Both the position numbers and the translations under genes were made by a program. Shown in pieces: positions 58,287-64,000 of a DNA stretch of 64,000 nt. Each line of letters opens with the position of its first letter. Position 1 is the first letter of the stretch. The stretch lies in NCBI RefSeq assembly GCF_000747095.1, contig NZ_JQGL01000006.1, positions 18,155-82,154 on the forward strand, written 5' to 3'. A model generated the notes under the pieces. That model had not been told where the DNA came from, made no database searches, and was given only the letters and a program-made list of their open reading frames with translations. The stretch comes from Sulfuricurvum sp. MLSB. GTDB lineage: Bacteria; Campylobacterota; Campylobacteria; Campylobacterales; Sulfurimonadaceae.

Positions 58287-58968
58287 TAATGTCACGACCC
58301 CTTATTTGCGCACCATCTCGTTTGAGCTTGACAACGAGAATGCCGTCATTTTGGGTTCCAACGGAGCGGGCAAAACGACGCTGGCCAAAGCGATCGTCGG
58401 TTTGTACGATACCGGAAATGTCTATGTTGACGGGGAAAGCGTCGCGTCGCTTTGCGCTAAACGGCGTGCGGAGGCACTGAATTTCATCCCCTCCAAACTC
58501 GACGTGTTCGACGACTACATCGATGTGGAAGAGTTTTTGGAACTGTGCTTGTTCAACGGCACCTCTGCGGGCGACATGGAAGAGATGTTAAAGCATCTGA
58601 CAATCGACCACCTTAAAAACAGCTCCTGCAAAAGCATCAGCAGCGGCGAAAGCCAGCTGGTCTTGTTCGCCGGAGGGCTTTTGCACAATGCCGCATTGAG
58701 CATTTTCGATGAACCGACGGCGAATCTGGACAGCGATAAAAAGATAAAGGTTTTTGAGATGCTCCAACGCCATCGGGGACTGAAGATGGTCATAACGCAC
58801 GATCTGAATCTCGCCTACCGCCTCGGCTACCGAATCATTTTTTTGCGGCAGGGGGAACTTGTTTTCGACGGAGCGTGCCGCGATTTTTTCGATGCGGCCA
58901 ATCTGGAACGGTTATTCGGAAACTCGATCAAACGGGTGGATGAGTATTTCATGGTGAATTATCAATGA
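58270..58968 (+). CDS. btuD: cobalamin ABC transporter ATPase BtuD
   Basis: This 232-residue ATPase has Walker A GSNGAGKTT, an altered signature SSGES (for SGG), Walker B LSIFDEPTANLD and the H-loop ITHDLN. The TTG at 58270 follows AGAGGA at good spacing; the ATG at 58249 is an alternative without one. It overlaps btuF and btuC, fitting a BtuFDC order. Confidence 0.88.
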   Translation: MKLHVDNVTTPYLRTISFELDNENAVILGSNGAGKTTLAKAIVGLYDTGNVYVDGESVASLCAKRRAEALNFIPSKLDVFDDYIDVEEFLELCLFNGTSAGDMEEMLKHLTIDHLKNSSCKSISSGESQLVLFAGGLLHNAALSIFDEPTANLDSDKKIKVFEMLQRHRGLKMVITHDLNLAYRLGYRIIFLRQGELVFDGACRDFFDAANLERLFGNSIKRVDEYFMVNYQ

Positions 58969-59924
58969 AACTCTTTATCTTTGCCCTTTCGTTGATGGTT
59001 CTGGGAACGGCCCCGTTTGTCGGAGAAACACCGCTGGACATCCACAATATTCTGAACCCCGGCGCGATGGAATATCTTTTGTTTTGGGATTTGAGGCTGC
59101 CGCGGGTATCGGTGGCATTTTTCAGCGGCGCCATATTGGCACTGGGCGGACTGGTATTTCAGGCCGTGTTTCGCAACTCGCTCACGACCCCGTTCACTCT
59201 CGGGGTATCCAGCGGTGCGACGCTGGCTACCGCCGTCGGAATCGTCTTTTTGCCCGCATCGCTGGTGGCATTTTCCACCTTTTTCAGCTTTGCGGGAGCG
59301 TTTTCGACGATTCTGCTGCTGTTCTTTTTTGCCCGGACGTTGAACGCGGCGCAAACAAATTCGCTCCTTCTCATCGGGATCGCGTTATCGTTTTTTTACT
59401 CCGCCGCACTCATGGTGATCTACGCCATCAGCGATTTAGAGCAAAGCTATTCGATCATCCGTTTTACAATGGGAAGCCTCAATGTCGTCGGAATGGGCAC
59501 GCTCTATCCCCTTATCGCGGCGGCATTCGGACTGCTCGGAATTGTTGTACACTATCAAAAAGAGCTCAAGCTGATCCTGACCTCGTACGAGAATGCCTTT
59601 TTAAAAGGGATCGAGATCAAAAAAATTAATCTGATCCTCCTGCTGGCCGTCTCGCTGAGCGTCGGCGTGTGCGTCAGTATCGTAGGGCCTATCGGATTTA
59701 TCGGACTGGTCATCCCCCATATCATCCGGCTCATCTACAAAAAAAGCAGCGACAAGCTCATCCTTAGCGTCTTTTACTACGGCGGGGTGTTTTTGGTCGC
59801 GTGCGATCTGATCGGGCGTAATCTGGGAACGGTTTCGGAAGTCCCCATCGGGGTGGTCACCTCGTTTATCGGCGGGCCGTTTTTTATCTACATCATCCTA
59901 AAACGAAAGAGAAGCCATGATTAA
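58965..59924 (+). CDS. btuC: cobalamin ABC transporter permease BtuC
   Basis: This 319-residue FecCD-type permease has about ten membrane helices, LRLPRVSVAFFSGAILALGG near the N-terminus, GVSSGATLA, and the coupling region GPIGFIGLVIPHIIRLIY. It forms the channel with BtuD. It overlaps btuD by 4 bp and cbiA by 8 bp. Confidence 0.92.
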   Translation: MKLFIFALSLMVLGTAPFVGETPLDIHNILNPGAMEYLLFWDLRLPRVSVAFFSGAILALGGLVFQAVFRNSLTTPFTLGVSSGATLATAVGIVFLPASLVAFSTFFSFAGAFSTILLLFFFARTLNAAQTNSLLLIGIALSFFYSAALMVIYAISDLEQSYSIIRFTMGSLNVVGMGTLYPLIAAAFGLLGIVVHYQKELKLILTSYENAFLKGIEIKKINLILLLAVSLSVGVCVSIVGPIGFIGLVIPHIIRLIYKKSSDKLILSVFYYGGVFLVACDLIGRNLGTVSEVPIGVVTSFIGGPFFIYIILKRKRSHD

Positions 59925-61173
59925 CCTCTGCATCAGCGCGATCTCCTCGAATCAGGGCAAAACGATCCTCACCTCCGCCCTGCTGTACTATTTCAAAGAT
60001 TCCGTCCGCCCGTTCAAGACGGGGCCCGATTTTATCGATCCGCAGTTCCATACAAAAATCTGCGGAACCCCGAGCATCAATCTCGACGGCTTCATGATGA
60101 ACGCGCGGCAGCTGCAATGGCTCTACAACCGCTACAGCGATAAAGCCGTTTCGATACTCGAGGGGGTCATGGGGTTTTATGACGGGATGGATAAAAAAAG
60201 TAGCGCCTACGATATTTCCAAACTGCTGCGCATCCCGACGATTCTGCTGCTGGACGGAAGCGGAAGCTACATCACCGTATCCGCCGTTTTAAAGGGGCTG
60301 AAAACCTATAAAAGGGGCAATACGATTCGGGGTGTGGTCCTTAACCGTATCGGCTCACAAAGCCATTACGAACTGATTAAAAATCAGATCGAAAAAGATT
60401 TCGACGATGTCGCCGTTCTGGGGTGGATCCCCGATCATCTGACCGCGTTAAAAGATACCCATCTGGGACTCGATCTAAACGACATGGACAAACTCGAAGC
60501 CATCTCCCAAGAGGTGCTGGAACATATCGATATCGAGGGGATCAAAGCGCTGGGGGCGTGCGAAGCCAAAGAAAATGCGGCGTATCCGTTTGCAGCACTG
60601 CCGAAAACCGATATGAAAATAGCGGTGGTAAACGATGAAAATTTTTCCTTTTTGTACTATGACAACCTCCGATTCTTGCAAGAGGTGTTCGCCGACGTCA
60701 TTATCGTCCGCCCCTCGCATGACGAGACGATCCCAAAGGAGTGCGACAGCGTCTATATCTGCGGCGGCTACGTCGAGACGCCCAAAGCGTACAGCTCGAT
60801 CCGCACAGCCGAAACGTTTAAAAACTCGCTGATCGAGCATGCCCGGACAAAAAAGATTTATGCCGAATGCGCCGGGCTTCTCTATCTTGGCCGGTACGTT
60901 GACGACAAAGAAATGAGCGGGATTCTGGACGTCTCCTTTACCCTCGAAAAGCGGTTCCAGCGGCTGGGGTACTACACCAACGAAGAGGGGGTAAAAGGGC
61001 ATGCGTTCCACTATACGAAACCGCTCGATGATTCAAACGGGTTTGACATCCTCTCAAAAGGGGACGGCGGAAGCGTCGGAAGCTGGCAAAACAGCGATAA
61101 AAACGTGTTCGGCACGTATCTGCACACCCTCTTTCGAAGCAACCCGACACTCATCGCAAAGAGGCTCCTATGA
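59917..61173 (+). CDS. cbiA: cobyrinic acid a,c-diamide synthase (CbiA/CobB)
   Basis: This 418-residue glutamine-dependent amidotransferase amidates side chains a and c of the corrin ring. The N-terminal P-loop-like ATP site (SNQGKTILTSALLYYF), KTGPDFIDPQFH and a C-terminal class I glutamine amidotransferase domain with the nucleophile Cys in YAECAGLLYLG and His in GHAFHYT are visible. It may act on a corrinoid taken up by the upstream transporter or made elsewhere. Confidence 0.9.
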   Translation: MINLCISAISSNQGKTILTSALLYYFKDSVRPFKTGPDFIDPQFHTKICGTPSINLDGFMMNARQLQWLYNRYSDKAVSILEGVMGFYDGMDKKSSAYDISKLLRIPTILLLDGSGSYITVSAVLKGLKTYKRGNTIRGVVLNRIGSQSHYELIKNQIEKDFDDVAVLGWIPDHLTALKDTHLGLDLNDMDKLEAISQEVLEHIDIEGIKALGACEAKENAAYPFAALPKTDMKIAVVNDENFSFLYYDNLRFLQEVFADVIIVRPSHDETIPKECDSVYICGGYVETPKAYSSIRTAETFKNSLIEHARTKKIYAECAGLLYLGRYVDDKEMSGILDVSFTLEKRFQRLGYYTNEEGVKGHAFHYTKPLDDSNGFDILSKGDGGSVGSWQNSDKNVFGTYLHTLFRSNPTLIAKRLL

Positions 61174-61796
61174 AAGCATTTGACGTACACGCACAAACCA
61201 TACTGCAATCGATCCTCAGTTCCCGACGGGATGTGCGGGGGCATCATTTTATCGACAGAGCGATCAGCGATGACGTACTGAAAGAGATTCTCGAAGCGGC
61301 GATTTCCGCCCCCTCGGTCGGTTTTTCCCAGCCCTGGAGATTCGTCATCGTCAAAGACATCGCCAAACGGGAAAAAATTTATAACGAATTCGCGCGCGAA
61401 AACGCCAAAGCCAAAGAGATATTCCGCGACAGCGAACTGTATCCCTCGCTGAAACTCGAAGGGATCAAAGAGTCCCCCCTCAACATCGCCGTGCTGTACC
61501 AAAAACCGGCCCAAGCCGTCCTCGGGCAAACAACTCAAAAAAAGATGGGGGAGTACAGCGTCGTATGCGCGATCCAGAACCTATGGCTGATGGCGCGCGC
61601 CCACAATATCGGGGTGGGTTGGGTGAGTATTTTGCGTCCCAAAAAGGTGAAAAAGATTTTGGGGATCGGCGATGAGTACAAACTGATCGGCTATCTGACG
61701 ATGGGATATGTGAGCGAATTTCTCGACGAACCCGAACTGCTGAAACTGGGATGGGAGAGTAAAAAATCGGTAGATGAGGTTGTACAGTGGGTGTGA
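61170..61796 (+). CDS. bluB: 5,6-dimethylbenzimidazole synthase BluB
   Basis: This 208-residue nitroreductase-fold flavoenzyme breaks down reduced FMN with O2 to give the lower base of cobalamin. SRRDVRGHHFIDR and EAAISAPSVGFSQPWRFV are BluB hallmarks, as is WGVSIL-type GVGWVSILRP. Its presence implies that the cell makes true cobalamin and sees oxygen. Confidence 0.92.
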   Translation: MKAFDVHAQTILQSILSSRRDVRGHHFIDRAISDDVLKEILEAAISAPSVGFSQPWRFVIVKDIAKREKIYNEFARENAKAKEIFRDSELYPSLKLEGIKESPLNIAVLYQKPAQAVLGQTTQKKMGEYSVVCAIQNLWLMARAHNIGVGWVSILRPKKVKKILGIGDEYKLIGYLTMGYVSEFLDEPELLKLGWESKKSVDEVVQWV

Positions 61797-62551
61797 AAAC
61801 CGTTATTACCCCGAAGGATCTGCCCGCCTCTTTAGGGGTCACGTCCCTTGAAGCAAGTATTGATGGCGTGATGGACAGCGTCTATTTTCTGGACGGTGAA
61901 CGGGTGCTGAAAATCTTCGAAACGGCGGAAGCAGAAGCGGTGGAAGAGGAGCGAAAACTTCTCGCCCTCTGCGAAACGCTCCCTCTTGCGAAACCTATGG
62001 GGGAGGTGTTGAGCATTTGCGGCAAACCCGCCCTCATCTACCGCCGTTGCGGTGGAAAGAGCCTCAACAGTGCCGGCGTAGCTGAAATACGACAAATCGG
62101 GGCATTTATGCGGGAGTTTCATACCCAAACAGCAACTTTGCAAAGTTCCAACGAAAGGCTCTTCGAAAAATCGCGGTTGGCACAAATGATCCGCGAATCC
62201 GATATGCCGATTTTTGAAACGCTGTTCACCGCAATCGATCTACCCCTGCGCAACGACGGGATCATTCACGGCGATCTTTTTTTGGACAATGCACTGTTTG
62301 AGGAGGGGAGGCTCTCGTGCGTCATCGATTTTGCTCAGGCGTGCAACGGCGATTTTCTCTTCGATCTGGCCGTCGTCGACCTCTCGTGGTGCGACAGCAG
62401 TAAAAAAACAAAGGCTTTACTGGAGAGCTACGGTGCAACGATCACGTTGGAAGAATTTCGCTCCTACCGCGAATACGCAACCCTCTTTTATTGCGTCAAC
62501 CGCTATCTCAACGGCGGTAACTATCACGAATTATTGGAGAAATCAGTATGA
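61787..62551 (+). CDS. APH-family phosphotransferase in the cobalamin operon
   Basis: This 254-residue kinase-like protein has the catalytic GIIHGDLFLDNALF loop and metal-binding VIDFAQACNGDFLFDLAVVD, as in choline, homoserine (ThrB2-like) and aminoglycoside kinases. The start GTG at 61787 has GAGG upstream; a GTG at 61793 overlapping the bluB stop is also possible. Its place suggests it phosphorylates threonine, aminopropanol or another cobalamin precursor, but the substrate is inference. Confidence 0.8.
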   Translation: MGVKTVITPKDLPASLGVTSLEASIDGVMDSVYFLDGERVLKIFETAEAEAVEEERKLLALCETLPLAKPMGEVLSICGKPALIYRRCGGKSLNSAGVAEIRQIGAFMREFHTQTATLQSSNERLFEKSRLAQMIRESDMPIFETLFTAIDLPLRNDGIIHGDLFLDNALFEEGRLSCVIDFAQACNGDFLFDLAVVDLSWCDSSKKTKALLESYGATITLEEFRSYREYATLFYCVNRYLNGGNYHELLEKSV

Positions 62552-63609
62552 TCAAAACCATCACGGGAAACAAGGATTTCATCGAAAGCCTGCGGGGAAA
62601 ACGGGCCAGTTTTTTCCTGTGCATGAGCAACACCAAAACGGCCGATACCCCTGGGATCACCCAAGCGGGGATTCCGGGGATGCTGCACCTCACCCCGACG
62701 CTCGATGCGGAGTTTATTAGCATCGGAGAGGTGCGGAGTCTGGGCAATATCGCCGAAACCCCGAAAGGGGTTCCCACCCCCGCCCTCATTACCCGCGCCG
62801 TCCATCTGCTCCACCCGTTTCAAGAGATAGAGCTTCTGAACCTCGGGTTGGAGGTTGCCCCCTGCGTAGAGTATTTTACGATACACGATTTCAAGATTGA
62901 TCCCAGCCACTCGATTGCGCAGGATGCGGCCATCGCGGCGCAAGAGGTGTTTGAGAAAGGGGTGCAGTTTGCGCAGGAACTGTCCGTAAAAAGCGATTAC
63001 ATCATTCTAGGCGAATCGGTCCCCGCAGGGACGACGACGGCACTCGCTACGGCCTTGGCACTGAGGTACGATGCGCGGGAGAAGTTCAGTAGCAGTTTTA
63101 AAAACGACCCGAGCGACATTAAGCACACCGTTATCGAGCAAGCACTCTCCCGCATCCATGAGAGCGACGATCTTTTTGAAACTCTCGCCAAAGTGGGGGA
63201 CAATATGCTGATTTTCAACGCCGGATTACTCCTCGGTCTGCAAAACCGCGACATCCCGATTGTTTTGGCGGGGGGGACGCAGATGGCGTGCGTCTTGCTC
63301 ATTGTCAATCGCATACTTCAAATGATGGAAGGGGAACTGGACGGCTCGAAAATCGCCCTCTGCACGACGAAATGGGTCGCCAAAGATAACGCCAGCGACA
63401 TCAAAGGACTGTTGGAAATGAACGATTTTACGATCAACGCCTATTACGCCGATTTCGATTTCTCCCTCACCGCTCATCCCGCCCTCAAACTCTACGACGA
63501 AGGGGAGGCCAAAGAGGGGGTCGGCGCGGGAGGTGCGCTGGTCTACGCCCTCCTAAACGGCATCACCAAAGAGCAGATCACCCGCAAAGTGGAGAGCTTC
63601 TTGCAATGA
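62548..63609 (+). CDS. cobT: CobT-like nicotinate-nucleotide:base phosphoribosyltransferase
   Basis: This 353-residue protein activates the lower base (alpha-ribazole phosphate synthesis). LGESVPAGTTTALATALAL, VGDNMLIFNAGLLLG, VLAGGTQMACVL and a C-terminal GVGAGGALVYAL match the archaeal/cyanobacterial branch of the CobT family rather than the E. coli type. It overlaps the kinase gene and cobU. Confidence 0.88.
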   Translation: MIKTITGNKDFIESLRGKRASFFLCMSNTKTADTPGITQAGIPGMLHLTPTLDAEFISIGEVRSLGNIAETPKGVPTPALITRAVHLLHPFQEIELLNLGLEVAPCVEYFTIHDFKIDPSHSIAQDAAIAAQEVFEKGVQFAQELSVKSDYIILGESVPAGTTTALATALALRYDAREKFSSSFKNDPSDIKHTVIEQALSRIHESDDLFETLAKVGDNMLIFNAGLLLGLQNRDIPIVLAGGTQMACVLLIVNRILQMMEGELDGSKIALCTTKWVAKDNASDIKGLLEMNDFTINAYYADFDFSLTAHPALKLYDEGEAKEGVGAGGALVYALLNGITKEQITRKVESFLQ

Positions 63610-64000
63610 AGATACTTTACTTCGGCGGACAGAAATCAGGTAAAAGCTCTCTGGCAGAGGCAAAAGCCCTCGCCATTGCGACCGATAAACCTTATTATCT
63701 CGCGACCTACGACCACAGCTTCGGCGACAGCGAGATGGGAGAGCGGATCGACAGACACCGCCTGACGCGCGGCGACAGCTTCATCACTCTCGAAGAGACT
63801 CGTCATTTAGCGGGTGTGATAGAGCCGCACCAAACCTACCTCGTCGACTGCATCTCGATGTGGATACTCAATTCTCTTGAAGAGAGCGAAGAGGCTCTGA
63901 TCGCGGAAATCGAAGCGCTCGAAACCATCGACGCTAACATCGTGTTTGTCCTCAATGACGTCGGCTCGGGGGTGATCCCCTCCGATCCGATCAGCCGCCG
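63606..64000 (+). CDS. cobU: adenosylcobinamide kinase/guanylyltransferase CobU (partial)
   Basis: The start is at 63606, overlapping the cobT stop; the gene runs off the right edge after about 131 codons. The P-loop FGGQKSGKSSLAEA and the metal/acceptor region VDCISMWILNSL fit CobU/CobP, which phosphorylates adenosylcobinamide and adds GMP. It continues the nucleotide-loop assembly pathway. Confidence 0.9.
   Translation, partial: MKILYFGGQKSGKSSLAEAKALAIATDKPYYLATYDHSFGDSEMGERIDRHRLTRGDSFITLEETRHLAGVIEPHQTYLVDCISMWILNSLEESEEALIAEIEALETIDANIVFVLNDVGSGVIPSDPISR

Overview
The window looks like the chromosome of a free-living member of the Campylobacterota, most like Sulfuricurvum or Sulfurimonas. 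This is inferred from gene content and order: recA-eno-FtsB-like, fliQ beside murB and the futalosine-pathway enzyme MqnD, ccoG, a short MurB, an RNase J with a disordered N-terminal extension, and a rare-start infC. No species call is possible from sequence reading alone.

Bases 1 to about 16,320 are an integrative element. Its right border is the 3' part of a tRNA-Leu(UAG) gene (16264-16320), next to a tyrosine integrase (14866-16014). The intact tRNA and left border lie beyond the left edge. Cargo from left to right: a type I restriction-modification pair (hsdS, hsdM); an XRE/CI-type repressor facing two identical 15-bp palindromes that control three small unknown genes, followed by a tyrosine recombinase; three envelope genes (two lipoproteins and a secreted protein); an XRE regulator; a tightly packed nine-gene minus-strand operon (12527 to 8967) of mostly small membrane proteins with an RNase H-like and a WGR-like protein, which I cannot assign to a known system; a serine resolvase with inverted repeats; and an autoinhibited class II Fic protein followed by two copies of a 23-bp palindrome.

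From 16.4 kb on the window is ordinary chromosome. 16.4-25.8 kb: a P-type ATPase, a periplasmic-binding-protein plus GAF/GGDEF/EAL pair, an M23 peptidase, and hisF, a nucleosidase-like gene, rlmN and an unlisted 31-residue membrane protein. 25.9-30 kb: rsmA, rnj, thyX and a small lipoprotein. 30-33 kb: thrS-infC-rpmI-rplT and tRNA-Val. 33-44.4 kb: glmM-lspA, rpsT, prfA, dapF, coaE, a reduced SpeE-like gene, purM, ccoG with a recombinase-derived gene upstream, murB, fliQ and mqnD. 44.5-53.5 kb: recA-eno-ftsB-like-AMIN, tpx, and an operon rqcH-unknown-cdsA-dxr-hydrolase-tsaD. A chemoreceptor follows.

55.3-64 kb is a compact cobalamin operon. It encodes uptake (BtuB-like receptor, a DUF4430/transcobalamin-C-like protein, BtuF, BtuD, BtuC) and then late assembly (CbiA/CobB, BluB, an APH-family kinase, CobT-like, and CobU running off the right edge). 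Almost every junction is a start/stop overlap, so uptake and lower-ligand/nucleotide-loop assembly are probably made together.
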